DNA of 64,000 nt from Gordonia hydrophobica NBRC 16057 (GCF_001592365.1 NZ_BCWU01000013.1:1-64000), one strand, 5' to 3'; shown: positions 16,163 to 25,394, numbered from the stretch's first letter. Numbers and translations are program-made. Notes: generated from the letters alone by a model not told the origin.

Positions 16163-17119
16163 ATGGACATGACGCAGACAGATCCGACGCGGCGGCGCCG
16201 CGCAGCAACTCCGATCACCTCGGTTCCGGCCATCGCACTCACCGATCTCACCAAGTCGTTCCACCCCTCGAAGGGCTCCACCGTCCAGGCCGTCGCCGGG
16301 CTGAACCTGCAGGTGGAACCCGGTGAGGTGGTCGCCTTCCTCGGCCCGAACGGCGCCGGAAAGACCACCACCATCGACATGATCCTCGGTCTCACCTCAC
16401 CGGACTCGGGCAGTGCCACCGTGTTCGGTATGCCGCCGCGCGCCGCGGCCCGCGCCGGCCGGATCGCCGCGGTGATGCAGACCGGCGGTCTGCTCGACGA
16501 CTTCACCGTCACCGAGACCGTCTCGACCATCGCCGCGATGCACGGACGCACCGCCGACATCCCCGAGGTGATGGCCCGCGCTGACATCGCCGACCTCGGC
16601 GACCGGAAGGTCTCCCGGTGCTCCGGCGGCGAGCAGCAGCGGCTGAAGTTCGCGCTCGCACTGCTCCCGGACCCCGACTTGATCGTGCTCGACGAGCCCA
16701 CCGCGGGCATGGACGTGGAGTCCCGTCGGACGTTCTGGGCGGCGATGCGCGCCGACGCCCAGAACGGTCGGACCGTCCTGTTCGCCACGCACTACTTGGA
16801 AGAGGCCGACTCGTTCGCCGACCGCATCGTCATGATGGCGCACGGCGGGGTGGTGGCCGACGGTTCCACCGCCGACATCCGCGCCCGCGCCAGCCGTCGC
16901 ATCGTCTCCGCGGTGCTCGACGACGACGCCCTCCCCGGACTGCATCGCGTGTTCCCCGAACTGCAGGTCACCGAACGCCGCGGCGGGCGGATCTACCTGT
17001 CGCTCGCCGACTCCGACACCCTCGCCCGGCATCTGCTCACCAGCACCCGCGCCCGTGACGTGGAGATCGCCAGTCACAACCTCGAAGACGCCTTCGTGGC
17101 GCTCACCACCGACCACTGA
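16163..17119 (+). CDS. ABC transporter ATP-binding protein (drug/antibiotic export type)
   Basis: 318 residues. ABC signatures are complete: Walker A GPNGAGKTTT near 74-83, signature CSGGEQQRLKFAL near 152-164, Walker B LIVLDEPTAGMD near 173-184, and the switch His in FATHYLEEAD. The C-terminal ~80 residues are the extra domain common in ABC-2 export ATPases. It is the first gene of a four-gene run with a permease, a histidine kinase and a response regulator. The 202-base region upstream carries the promoter. Confidence 0.9.
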   Translation: MDMTQTDPTRRRRAATPITSVPAIALTDLTKSFHPSKGSTVQAVAGLNLQVEPGEVVAFLGPNGAGKTTTIDMILGLTSPDSGSATVFGMPPRAAARAGRIAAVMQTGGLLDDFTVTETVSTIAAMHGRTADIPEVMARADIADLGDRKVSRCSGGEQQRLKFALALLPDPDLIVLDEPTAGMDVESRRTFWAAMRADAQNGRTVLFATHYLEEADSFADRIVMMAHGGVVADGSTADIRARASRRIVSAVLDDDALPGLHRVFPELQVTERRGGRIYLSLADSDTLARHLLTSTRARDVEIASHNLEDAFVALTTDH

Positions 17120-17210
17120 TCCGACCGGCCCGCTCGGCGAGGCGGTGGCTGCGGTGCTTGCTGCACTGCGTCCCTCGCTCGATCCGCGGGAGTTCTCGAA
17201 AGGTACTGCC

Positions 17211-17987
17211 ATGACCATGCATCCCACTCTCAGCGCCGCAGGCGTCTCCACCGTGTATCTCCGCAACGACATCCGCCGCGTCCTTCGCAACCGGCGCGCC
17301 ATGATCTTCACCATCGCCATGCCTGCCCTGCTGTACCTGGTCTTCGGCGCCACCCAGAACAGCAGCGACCAGGTCGGCGACGGCAACGTCGCGTTCTACG
17401 TCCTCGTCGGCATGGCGTTGTACGGCGCCGTGCTCGCCGCCGCGTCGAATGCCGCCGCCGTCTCCATCGAGCAGCAGGCCGGCTGGACTCGGACACTGAT
17501 GATGACGCCGCTGCGCCCCTCCGGTTACGTCGCGACCAAAGTCGCACTCGCCCTCACCATGAGCGCGCTGCCGGTAGTGCTGCTGGCCGTCGTCGGCCTC
17601 CTGTCCGGCGCTCGCGCCACCGCCGGGATCTGGATCGCGTGCCTGCTGCTGGCCTGGCTCGGGTCGGCGTTGTTCGCCGCGCTCGGCCTCGCGCTCGGCA
17701 GCGTCCTCAAGTCCGACGGCGCCATGCAGGTCCTCGGCGGCGCGATGGCGCTGCTCGCGTTCGCAGGTAACGTCTTCGTCCCGCTGAACGGCGTCATGCT
17801 CCGCATAGCGGAGTTCACCCCGATGTTCGGCGTCGTCTCGTTGGCGCGGTATCCGCTCGACGGCGGCGTCACGGTCTACGGCACCCAGATCTCGCTGTGG
17901 GTGATCATCGCGAACACCGCCTTCTGGGCCATCGCCTTCGCGGTTGCGGCAAGCTACTTCTACAACCGCAGCACGCGCAGGCAGTGA
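17211..17987 (+). CDS. ABC-2 type transporter permease
   Basis: 258 residues from ATG 17211, with GAAAGGT upstream. Six hydrophobic helices are visible: the first is at 30-47 (MIFTIAMPALLYLVFGA) and the last near 230-250. The ABC-2 membrane fold is supported by GWTRTLMMTPLRPSGYVATK before helix 3. It partners the ATPase upstream to form a homodimeric exporter. The substrate is unknown; an antimicrobial or envelope lipid is typical for this type. Confidence 0.85.
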   Translation: MTMHPTLSAAGVSTVYLRNDIRRVLRNRRAMIFTIAMPALLYLVFGATQNSSDQVGDGNVAFYVLVGMALYGAVLAAASNAAAVSIEQQAGWTRTLMMTPLRPSGYVATKVALALTMSALPVVLLAVVGLLSGARATAGIWIACLLLAWLGSALFAALGLALGSVLKSDGAMQVLGGAMALLAFAGNVFVPLNGVMLRIAEFTPMFGVVSLARYPLDGGVTVYGTQISLWVIIANTAFWAIAFAVAASYFYNRSTRRQ

Positions 17988-18013
17988 CTGCGCCCGCCAT
18001 CTCGGAGGAACCC

Positions 18014-19120
18014 ATGATCCCAGCGCCCGCCCCCACCACGTCGCCGTGGCGAGGCGGGCGCTGGCTGTTCGGTGCGGTGTGGCTGCTGTTCATGGCGTAT
18101 CCGATCATCGGCGTCGTGACCGCCGACGCAGGCTGGGGCGTGAAGGGGATCCTCCTGGCCCTGCTCGGCATCTTCATCATCGTCTACGTCCTGTTGTGCG
18201 TGCACGCGATGTTCACCGCGCCCGTCCGAGCCGCATCGCGCAATCTCGCGATCGCCGCGTTGACGCTGATCGGCGTCGCGCTCCTGCCGGTCCTGCACAC
18301 CGAGGCCTTCGCGATCTCGCCCTTCGTGATGGCTGCCGTCGCCTTCGCCGCGCCGTGGCGCACCCGCTACGCGCTGGCCGCAGTGGTGGCGATCGTCGCT
18401 TCGGCGATCCTCGTTCCCGAATTCTTCGGGTGGGGCATCGACACCGGATTCCTGGTGGTGATGGTCGTCGTGGGTCTCACCATGGGCTTCACCCGGGTGA
18501 TGCGCGACGGCGAGCGGGAGCGCGATCAGGCGGCGCAACGGCAGCGCGACCTGAACGCGCAGCTGGCGGTGGTTGCCGAACGCGAACGGGTGGCGCGCGA
18601 CGTCCATGACATCCTCGGGCACTCGTTGACCGTCATCACGGTGAAATCCGAGCTCGCGGGCCGCCTCGTCGACCTGGACCCGGAACGCGCCAAGACCGAG
18701 ATCGCCGAGCTCAACGCCTTGGCGCGGGAGGCGCTGGCCGAAGTGCGTTCGACGGTCGGCAGCCTGCAGACGCCCGAACTCCCCAGCGTCGTCGCCTCCG
18801 CCGCGAGCGCGTTGAGGGCCGCGGGCATCGAGGCGCACCTGCCCGATCCCGACGAGGACGTCGGCGCCAATGCGACGCTCTTCGCGTGGGTGCTGCGCGA
18901 GGCGGTCACGAACGTGGTGCGGCACAGCGGTGCCACGCGCTGTGACGTGACGCTGACGCCCGACCGGATCGCCGTCGTCGACGACGGTCACGGCTCACCG
19001 CTGCTGACCTACGGCAATGGGCTTCGCGGGTTGGCGGAGCGGGTCGGCGCGTGTGGCGGACGGCTGGCCGTGGAGTCCGACGCCCGCGGAACGACGGTGA
19101 CCGCGACGGTGTCGTCGTAG
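18014..19120 (+). CDS. Sensor histidine kinase, DesK/NarL-partner type
   Basis: 368 residues from ATG 18014, with CGGAGGAA upstream. Five or six membrane helices occupy residues 15-160. The HisKA_3 dimerisation segment has the phospho-acceptor His198 (RERVARDVHDILGHSLTVIT). The ATPase domain includes REAVTNVVRHSGA and the GNGLRGLAERV G-box. Placed between the exporter and its response regulator, it probably senses envelope stress or the exported compound and controls the exporter. Confidence 0.9.
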   Translation: MIPAPAPTTSPWRGGRWLFGAVWLLFMAYPIIGVVTADAGWGVKGILLALLGIFIIVYVLLCVHAMFTAPVRAASRNLAIAALTLIGVALLPVLHTEAFAISPFVMAAVAFAAPWRTRYALAAVVAIVASAILVPEFFGWGIDTGFLVVMVVVGLTMGFTRVMRDGERERDQAAQRQRDLNAQLAVVAERERVARDVHDILGHSLTVITVKSELAGRLVDLDPERAKTEIAELNALAREALAEVRSTVGSLQTPELPSVVASAASALRAAGIEAHLPDPDEDVGANATLFAWVLREAVTNVVRHSGATRCDVTLTPDRIAVVDDGHGSPLLTYGNGLRGLAERVGACGGRLAVESDARGTTVTATVSS

Positions 19121-19155
19121 TGACGCGGTAGTTTCGAACGACGACAAGGAGGCCC

Positions 19156-19767
19156 GTGGAAACCATCAAGCTGTTGCTGGCCGACGATCAAGCGCTGGTC
19201 CGCGGGGCTCTCGCCGCACTGTTGGATCTGGAGCCCGACCTCAGCGTCGTCGCGCAGGTGGGGCGGGGAGACGAGGTGGTCGACGCCGCCCGGGCCAGCG
19301 GCGCGCAGGTCTGCCTCCTGGACATCGAGATGCCGGGGGCCGACGGCATCGACGCCGCCGGACGGGTGTCGCGGGAACTGCCGGGCGTGCGGTCGTTGAT
19401 CGTCACGACCTTCGGCCGCCCCGGATACCTGCGGCGCGCCGTCGACGCGGGCGCCAGCGGGTTCGTCGTCAAGGACACGCCCGCGGCCGAACTCGCGGAC
19501 GCCGTCCGACGCGTCCACGCCGGACTCCGTGTCATCGACCCGACGCTGGCCACCGAAAGTCTGACCAGCGGCGACAGCCCGCTGACTCCGCGAGAGGCCG
19601 AGGTGCTCGGGGCTGCGCTCTCGGGTGCGACGGTCGCCGCCGTCGCTCGGCAGGTGCATCTGTCGGCGGGAACGGTGCGGAACCACCTGTCGTCGGCCAT
19701 CGGCAAGACCGGCGCGTCGACCCGAGCCGAGGCCGCCCGCATCGCCCATGAACGGGGCTGGATCTGA
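19156..19767 (+). CDS. NarL/LuxR-family response regulator
   Basis: 203 residues from GTG 19156, after AAGGAGG. The receiver domain has Asp10/Asp11, phospho-acceptor Asp56 (LLDIEMPGADG) and Lys106 (GFVVKDTPA). The C-terminal LuxR helix-turn-helix spans ~140-200 (LTPREAEVLGAALSGATVAA, then QVHLSAGTVRNHLSSA). It follows its cognate kinase by 35 bases. Confidence 0.9.
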   Translation: METIKLLLADDQALVRGALAALLDLEPDLSVVAQVGRGDEVVDAARASGAQVCLLDIEMPGADGIDAAGRVSRELPGVRSLIVTTFGRPGYLRRAVDAGASGFVVKDTPAAELADAVRRVHAGLRVIDPTLATESLTSGDSPLTPREAEVLGAALSGATVAAVARQVHLSAGTVRNHLSSAIGKTGASTRAEAARIAHERGWI

Positions 19768-19769
19768 CC

Positions 19770-20900
19770 GTGCGCACCGGTGGCCGCGTCCCCGCACTCA
19801 CCGGCATCCGCACCGTGGCCGCGCTGGCCGTCTGCCTGACGCACGCCGCGTACTGGACCGGCCACTACACGGACGACTATCTCGGGCGTCTGCTGTCGCG
19901 GTTCGAGGTCGGCGTCGCGATCTTCTTCGTCCTCTCCGGATACCTGTTGTTCTCGCCGTGGGTCCGTGCCCTGCACGACGCGCGTGGCGACCGTCCCGCC
20001 GCGTATCCGCCGCTGCGCCGCTACGCGTGGCATCGCGTCCGCCGCATCGTGCCCGCGTACTGGATCACGGTGATCGGCGTCTACGTGATCTTCCTGTTCC
20101 GCGACGACGTCTCCGATTTCGGCCAGGGCTGGGCGGGACTGTTGCGCAATCTCACCTTCACGCAGGTCTATGGGCTCGGGCATCTGCACACCGGGCTCAC
20201 CCAGATGTGGAGCATGGCGGCCGAGGTCGCGTACTACGTGGCGCTGCCCGCCGTCGCCTGGCCGATCGCCGCCGTCGCCTGCCGCGGCCGGTGGCGGCCC
20301 GACCTCCTGCTCGTCTGTCTCGGCGGGCTGCTGCTGGTGTCGCCGATCTGGACGATCGCGGTCCACGGTTCTGCCGGCGTCGACCTCACGGCCCGCTTGT
20401 GGCCGCCGGCGTTCGCGAGTTGGTTCGTCGGCGGCATGATCCTCGCCGTGCTGGCGCGGCTGGTCACCCGGTGGCCCGCCTGGCCGAGTGTCGTCGTGGC
20501 CGTCGTGGCCTTCCTCATCACCGGCGGCGCCGTCGCAGGCGAGGCGACCATCGTCCCCGACGACGCCGGTGCCGCCGTCGTCAAGCACGGGCTGTACCTG
20601 GTGATCGCGGTCGGTCTGGTGGCGCCGCTGACGATCGCGGACGACGATCCGTGGGCACGCCTGTGCGGCAGTCGCCCGATGGTGTGGTTCGGCGAGATCT
20701 CCTACGAGTTCTTCCTGGTCCATGTCATGGTGCTCGAGTTGGTGATGGACTTGCTCGGCTACTCCGTCTTCACCGGTTCCACGCTCGCCGCGTTCGCGAC
20801 CACCACCGCGATCAGCATCCCGGTGGCGTGGGCGTTGCATCGCATCACTGCACCGTTGTGGCGGAATTCTCCAGCGACTTCTGTCGGGACCCGCAGGTAA
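19770..20900 (+). CDS. Acyltransferase 3 family membrane protein
   Basis: 376 residues starting at GTG 19770, only two bases after the response-regulator stop. About ten membrane helices carry the acyltransferase-3 pattern: GIRTVAALAVCLTHAAYWTG at the N-terminus, FEVGVAIFFVLSGYLLFSPW around 47-66, and RRYAWHRVRRIVPAYWITV around 84-102. Such proteins acylate sugars or lipids at the membrane. Tight linkage to the two-component genes suggests a cell-envelope role; the acceptor is unknown. Confidence 0.85.
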   Translation: MRTGGRVPALTGIRTVAALAVCLTHAAYWTGHYTDDYLGRLLSRFEVGVAIFFVLSGYLLFSPWVRALHDARGDRPAAYPPLRRYAWHRVRRIVPAYWITVIGVYVIFLFRDDVSDFGQGWAGLLRNLTFTQVYGLGHLHTGLTQMWSMAAEVAYYVALPAVAWPIAAVACRGRWRPDLLLVCLGGLLLVSPIWTIAVHGSAGVDLTARLWPPAFASWFVGGMILAVLARLVTRWPAWPSVVVAVVAFLITGGAVAGEATIVPDDAGAAVVKHGLYLVIAVGLVAPLTIADDDPWARLCGSRPMVWFGEISYEFFLVHVMVLELVMDLLGYSVFTGSTLAAFATTTAISIPVAWALHRITAPLWRNSPATSVGTRR

Positions 20901-20909
20901 GATCAGGAC

Positions 20910-22109
20910 ATGACCTCACCGCAACGCTCAGTCTCGGCCGCCGACCTTCGGCAGTGGACGACCGACGCGCGGGTACCGGGTCAACCGATCGAGCTGTCCG
21001 ACACGGCGTGCATCCTCATCGCCGCCGGCTATCTCGCACCGACCGCGCGGGCGACAGTGGTCCGGCGGGTTTCGCAGGGTCTGCCGATGGCGGCGGCGCC
21101 GCAGGGGTTCAGTGAACTCCGCCGCGTGCAGCGCGGCATTCTGCACGCCGAGCGCAAGCTCACCTCCACGATGGTTCCGGGGTTCGTCGCACCGATCCTC
21201 CGGTCACGACTGAGCGGCCTCACGCGCCGACGCGACGAGGCGCATCGCGCGGTGGTGACCGGCAAGGGCGTCTACCCGTCGGGGCTGCGAGCCGTTCGCC
21301 GGGAACGCCGCGAGAACGTCTACCTCGAGATCGGAGAACGCGAACAACTGTTCGCGGGCCTGCTGTGCACGCCCGTCGCCAACCTGTCGACGTCAGGCGC
21401 GCGGTGGGCGGGCACCGATGCCTTCGACAAGGTCGCGGGCGTCGTCGACAAGGTCGCCGGACGTGCCAGCCGTCGACAGGTGGAGCACTGGGCCGACGAG
21501 GTCTTCGGCACGGCGCCCACCACGCAGGACTCGTCGCGCGGCTCGTCGTTCGCGGACGGCTACGAGACGCTCCTGTTCGTCGCGGGCCACTACTACGAGC
21601 GGGTCCGGTCCAATCCCGCATGGTTGTCGGACCACTTCGAGATGCAGCGGGTGCAGGTGAATCTCCACGCCGAACTGGCGGAGATCGCGTCCGACGTGGT
21701 CGCGCTGCGAGCACTGCGGGTGGATCTGGACCGAGCGCGCGCCAACGGCGGCTTCGATCCAGGATTCGTCGCGCACATCGCCGAGCGTGAAGAAGCGCTG
21801 CGCCCGGTGTGGAGCGAGTTGATCGACCGCGTGCACGCTCTCGTCGAGATCAGCGCGACCGTCGAGTCGGCCGCCGTGGAACTCCAACTGCTCAACGAGT
21901 TCGATCGGGCGACCACCATCGACGCCCGCATCGACCACCTGCTCTCGCGCTCGGGCGATCGTGAGCTGTCCGCCGACCACTCGCGACGACTGTCGCAGCA
22001 GGTGCGCAGCGGGGAAGAACAGCTCCGGATCTATCGTGACGTGCTGCAGGGAAACATCGCTCAGCTCGGTGCCGCGCCGGCGCAATTGCCGGACAAGTAC
22101 CAGCCCTGA
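20910..22109 (+). CDS. Unrecognised helical cytoplasmic protein
   Basis: 399 residues; I do not recognise a family. There is no signal peptide or membrane helix. The C-terminal two thirds (~170-390) are predicted helical with heptad-like stretches such as HAELAEIASDVVALRALRVD and LVEISATVESAAVELQLLNE. The N-terminal part is basic (VRRVSQGLP, RRDEAHRAVV, LRAVRRERRENVYLEI). A histidine/glutamate-rich ADGYETLLFVAGHYYERVRS lies mid-protein. Codon use matches its neighbours. It lies 9 bases after the acyltransferase stop, so it is likely in the same transcript. It could be a DNA- or envelope-associated scaffold, but nothing decides this. Confidence 0.7.
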   Translation: MTSPQRSVSAADLRQWTTDARVPGQPIELSDTACILIAAGYLAPTARATVVRRVSQGLPMAAAPQGFSELRRVQRGILHAERKLTSTMVPGFVAPILRSRLSGLTRRRDEAHRAVVTGKGVYPSGLRAVRRERRENVYLEIGEREQLFAGLLCTPVANLSTSGARWAGTDAFDKVAGVVDKVAGRASRRQVEHWADEVFGTAPTTQDSSRGSSFADGYETLLFVAGHYYERVRSNPAWLSDHFEMQRVQVNLHAELAEIASDVVALRALRVDLDRARANGGFDPGFVAHIAEREEALRPVWSELIDRVHALVEISATVESAAVELQLLNEFDRATTIDARIDHLLSRSGDRELSADHSRRLSQQVRSGEEQLRIYRDVLQGNIAQLGAAPAQLPDKYQP

Positions 22110-22118
22110 CGGGCGCCG

Positions 22119-22565
22119 TCAGAGTCGCCGGGCCCCCGGCCCTTCCCGGCCCAGGACGTCGTCCGGATTGGTGTAGGGACACGACGTCAGCGACAGACAC
22201 CCGCAGCCGATGCAGTTCGAGAGGTTGTCGCGCAACGCGACCAACCGGTCGATGCGAGCGTTGAGGTCCTCGCGCCAGTCTCGCGCCAAACGCGCCCAGT
22301 CGTGTTTGTCGGGCGGGTCGTCGTGCGGAAGGTCGTCGAGCGCCGCCTTGATCTGGGTCAATGAGATGCCCAGCGACTGAGAGGCGCGGATGAAGGCGAT
22401 GAGACGCAGGGTGTCGCGCCGGTATTCGCGACGATCGCCGGACGTGCGGCGGCTCTGGATCAGACCGATCTTCTCGTAGTAGTGCAACGTCGAGACCGCG
22501 ACGCCGGCGCGCTGTGCGATCTCGCCCGGCTTGAGCCACGGGAGGTCGGCGGGGATCTCGGTCAC
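22119..22565 (-). CDS. soxR: SoxR, redox-sensitive MerR-family activator
   Basis: 148 residues from GTG 22565. The MerR helix-turn-helix is at 10-45 (LKPGEIAQRAGVAVSTLHYY EKIG with RRTSGDRREYRRD). The 2Fe-2S ligands are Cys118, Cys121, Cys123 and Cys129 in the exact CX2CXCX5C spacing of SoxR. In Actinobacteria SoxR answers redox-cycling compounds rather than superoxide and controls a few export or detoxification genes. The start overlaps the stop of the thioesterase gene by 4 bases. Confidence 0.95.
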   Translation of the reverse strand: MTEIPADLPWLKPGEIAQRAGVAVSTLHYYEKIGLIQSRRTSGDRREYRRDTLRLIAFIRASQSLGISLTQIKAALDDLPHDDPPDKHDWARLARDWREDLNARIDRLVALRDNLSNCIGCGCLSLTSCPYTNPDDVLGREGPGARRL

Positions 22566-23023
22566 CGTGCTCCGTCCCCGCGGCTCCACTCCCGCAGGTA
22601 GTTCTTCTCGCCGTCGGACAGTCGACGCAGCGTGTGCTTCTCGACGTCGACGACGGCCATCTGGGTGCTCGCGACGCACGCCGGGCGGGAGCCGTGGTCG
22701 GCGGTCGCACTGAAGATCTCGTAGCCGATGGTGAAGTCCACCGACCGGAAGGTGGTGATCCACATGCCGACGCGGATCGGGGAGTCCTCGTGCCGCAGCT
22801 GCGCGTGATAGCGGATGTCGACGTGGACGATCATCGCGCTCGTGATCAGCGGGGCGTACTCCTCGCCCGCGCTGAGCAGCCACTGGATGCGGGCCTCCTC
22901 CATCAGGGTGACCATCCGCGCGTGATTGATGTGGCCGAACGCATCCATGTCCGACCATCGCACGGGCACGTCGGCGACGAACGCGTAGTGGTGGTCGGCG
23001 TGCGCTGCGGGCGTGGTCGGCAT
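22562..23023 (-). CDS. 4-hydroxybenzoyl-CoA-type acyl-CoA thioesterase
   Basis: 153 residues, one hotdog domain. The signature VRWSDMDAFGHINHARMVTLMEEAR (about 21-45) contains the Asp and the GHxN pattern of the YbgC/4HBT group. It hydrolyses acyl-CoA; the chain preference is unknown. It is the first gene of a two-gene operon with soxR, an unusual pair whose logic is unclear. Confidence 0.85.
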   Translation of the reverse strand: MPTTPAAHADHHYAFVADVPVRWSDMDAFGHINHARMVTLMEEARIQWLLSAGEEYAPLITSAMIVHVDIRYHAQLRHEDSPIRVGMWITTFRSVDFTIGYEIFSATADHGSRPACVASTQMAVVDVEKHTLRRLSDGEKNYLREWSRGDGAR

Positions 23024-23152
23024 GTCCCGATCTTAGGGCGACGGCGCACCGGCAGGCCGCAGAGCAGGGCTTTCCGGCGTTCTTTCAGGAAAGTGCGTTC
23101 TGTACCGGGGAGTTAACACACCGCACAGCTTCGGGGGCTATCCTTGTCGCCC

Positions 23153-24148
23153 ATGTGGTCTGAACGTATGGCACGCCGGTTGGTGTGGATGGGATCTGCG
23201 ATGGCGGCAGCGGGGCTGCTGGTATCGACAGTGCAGGCACCGGCCGAGGCTGCTCCGCGCGGCGCCCACGTGGTGGCGGAGAAGGTCCGCAGCATCCATC
23301 GAGTCGACCTCATGATCAAATCGCCGGCGATGGCCGACCCGGTGCCGGTCACCGTCCTCTCGCCCGGCGGCACGGCGCCGCGCCCGACCGTCTATCTGCT
23401 CGACGGCGCCGACGGTGGCGCCACGGTGAGCGACTGGATCACCAAGGGCGGGGCCGAGCGGTTCTTCGCCGGTCGGAACGTCAACGTGGTCCTGCCCGCA
23501 GGCGGAGCCGGCAGCTTCTACACGAACTGGGTCGCGCGCGACCAGAAGCTCGGCAAGCCGCAGTGGGAGACCTTCCTGACTGACGATCTTCCGACGCTGA
23601 TCGACAGCAGGTTCCACGGGTCGGGCAACAACGCGGTGATGGGCCTGTCGATGGGCGGCCAGTCGGCCTTCGCGCTGGCCACGCGGAACCCGAAGCTGTA
23701 CCGCGGTGTCGCGTCGATGAGCGGCTGCCCGGACATCACCGGTGACGCCAACGTCGCCTATGTGCGTGCGACGGTCGCCAAGTCCGGCGCCGACCCGAAC
23801 AAGATGTGGGGCGCCCCGGGCTCGGCCAACTGGCGGGCGCACGATCCGGCCAGCAACTTGAATGCATTGCGCGGCAAGGCGCTGTTCCTCGCGTCCGGCA
23901 CCGGTGCGGTGGGTCCGCAGGACTTGACGCAGAAGCGCGACCCGAAGGACGGGCCCGAAGACGTGCAGATCGCCGCCGGATCGGGCCTGGAGATGGGTGC
24001 GTACCGCTGCTCGGTCGAGTTCGCGGCCCGCCTGCAGTCGAAGAACATCCCGTTCACCAGTGGTTTCCGGTTGATAGGAACTCACTCGTGGACCTACTGG
24101 AAGCAGGATCTGCCCAGGGCCTGGGACGCCATCAGCCCGTCGCTGTAG
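23153..24148 (+). CDS. Secreted esterase of the mycolyltransferase / antigen 85 fold
   Basis: 331 residues from ATG 23153 (a TTG at 23144 is possible). A signal peptide with Arg-rich start and hydrophobic core ends near AEA-A at 31-34. The alpha/beta hydrolase nucleophile is Ser166 in GLSMGGQSA, with the likely catalytic His311 in GTHSWTYW, a motif typical of corynebacterial and mycobacterial mycolyltransferases. YLLDGADGG and ERFFAGRNVNVVLPAGGAGS also fit. The protein probably moves mycolic acids between trehalose and arabinogalactan outside the membrane. This is strong evidence for a mycolate-containing organism. A terminator follows. Confidence 0.85.
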   Translation: MWSERMARRLVWMGSAMAAAGLLVSTVQAPAEAAPRGAHVVAEKVRSIHRVDLMIKSPAMADPVPVTVLSPGGTAPRPTVYLLDGADGGATVSDWITKGGAERFFAGRNVNVVLPAGGAGSFYTNWVARDQKLGKPQWETFLTDDLPTLIDSRFHGSGNNAVMGLSMGGQSAFALATRNPKLYRGVASMSGCPDITGDANVAYVRATVAKSGADPNKMWGAPGSANWRAHDPASNLNALRGKALFLASGTGAVGPQDLTQKRDPKDGPEDVQIAAGSGLEMGAYRCSVEFAARLQSKNIPFTSGFRLIGTHSWTYWKQDLPRAWDAISPSL

Positions 24149-24156
24149 ACACGCCG

Positions 24157-24209
24157 ATTCTCGGTTCCTGAACCGACCGGAGAGGGCGGTTCAGGAGCCG
24201 AATTTTTTC
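24157..24209. terminator. Intrinsic terminator between converging genes
   Basis: CGGTTCCTGAACCG (24162-24175) pairs with CGGTTCAGGAGCCG (24187-24200), all 14 positions pairing including one G-T. AATTTTTTC follows on the plus strand. It ends the esterase transcript and may also serve the converging aminotransferase gene whose stop is 8 bases away. Confidence 0.85.
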
Positions 24210-24216
24210 GGTGTGT

Positions 24217-25275
24217 TCACCTTCGCTGCGACCACGCCTCAGCGAACGCGAGGAACGCGTCGTTCTCACCCGGATGGGTGATCGTGACGCGGACGCCGTC
24301 GCCCGCGAACGGTCGAACGATCACGCCCGCGTCGGCGCAGGCGGCGGCGAACGGTCCGGCGTCGTCGCCGAGCATCAACCACACGAAATTGGCTTGCGAA
24401 TCCGCCAGGCGGTACCCGAGGTCGCGCAAGCGGGCCGTGACGCGCTCGCGTTCGGCGACGACGGCGTCGGTCCGGGCGAGCAGTTCGTCCCGGGCATGCA
24501 GGGAGGCGACGGCGGCGGCCTGGGCCAGGCTGTTCACGGTGAACGGGACGTGGACCTTGTTCAGTGCGGCGATCACCTCGGGGTCGCCGACCGCGTAGCC
24601 GACGCGGAGACCTGCGAGACCGTACGCCTTCGAGAAGGTCCGCAGCACCACCACGTTCGCGAACTCGCGGCGCAACTCGACGGCGTCGTACGCGTAGGGC
24701 TCGGAGAGCCGCGTGTACTCGATGTAGGCCTCGTCGAGCGCCACGACGATGTCCGACGGCACTGCTCGGAGGAAGTCGCGCAGGGCCTGCGCCTCCACGA
24801 CCGTGCCGGTGGGGTTGTTGGGGTTGCACACGAAGATCAGGCGCGTGCGGTCGGTGATCGCCGCGGCCATCGCCTTGAGGTCGTGCACGGCGTCGCCGGT
24901 GAGCGGAACCTGGACGGGCGTCGCACCCACCACCTGGGTGGCGACCGGATACATCTCGAACGACCGCCAGCCGAACAGCACCTCGTCGCCGGGCCGGGCG
25001 GTGACGGTGATCAGGTTCTGACAGAGGATCACCGATCCGCAGCCCACCTGTACCTCCGCGGGCGTCACGCCGAGATTCTTCGCGAGCTCGTCGGTCAGCG
25101 CCACCATCCCGTTGTCGGGGTACCGGTTGGCGGTGGCGGCGGCCTCGGCGATCGCGGTCGCCACGCTCGGTAGCGGAGGCTCGGTCACCTCGTTGCTGGC
25201 GAGCTTGATCGCGCCCGGGAACGTCTTGCCGGGAACGTAGACGGGCAGGGTGTCCAAGTCGGGACGGATTCGCAT
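24217..25275 (-). CDS. pat: Histidinol-phosphate / aromatic aminotransferase (HisC/Pat type)
   Basis: 352 residues from ATG 25275. It is a PLP aminotransferase of class I/II. The Schiff-base Lys is in RTFSKAYGLAGLRVGYAVG, with NPNNPTGT and ALDEAYIEYTR before it. A protein of this size with VPGKTFPGAIKLASNEVTEP at the start fits the actinobacterial phenylalanine/histidinol-phosphate aminotransferase group (Pat). It is an orphan here, away from a his operon, which favours Pat. It would transaminate aromatic 2-oxoacids. tyrA lies about 9 kb away. Confidence 0.8.
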   Translation of the reverse strand: MRIRPDLDTLPVYVPGKTFPGAIKLASNEVTEPPLPSVATAIAEAAATANRYPDNGMVALTDELAKNLGVTPAEVQVGCGSVILCQNLITVTARPGDEVLFGWRSFEMYPVATQVVGATPVQVPLTGDAVHDLKAMAAAITDRTRLIFVCNPNNPTGTVVEAQALRDFLRAVPSDIVVALDEAYIEYTRLSEPYAYDAVELRREFANVVVLRTFSKAYGLAGLRVGYAVGDPEVIAALNKVHVPFTVNSLAQAAAVASLHARDELLARTDAVVAERERVTARLRDLGYRLADSQANFVWLMLGDDAGPFAAACADAGVIVRPFAGDGVRVTITHPGENDAFLAFAEAWSQRR

Positions 25276-25332
25276 GCTCACCCCTACAAATGTACGTCTG
25301 ACCTGCAGTGCATGGGACATCCGGTCACCGAT

Positions 25333-25360
25333 TTGCATCCTGCTGTTCATGCTGTGTAAT
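25333..25360 (+). promoter_or_regulatory. Promoter for tRNA-Ser(GCU)
   Basis: TTGCAT (25333-25338), a 16-base spacer and TGTAAT (25355-25360) read as a sigma-70-type promoter ending 34 bases before the tRNA. A second -10 element, TATAAT at 25505-25510, lies between the two tRNAs about 30 bases before tRNA-Arg. Confidence 0.6.
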
Positions 25361-25394
25361 GTTTTGCCCCGGCGGTCGAAAAGGACTCCACCAG

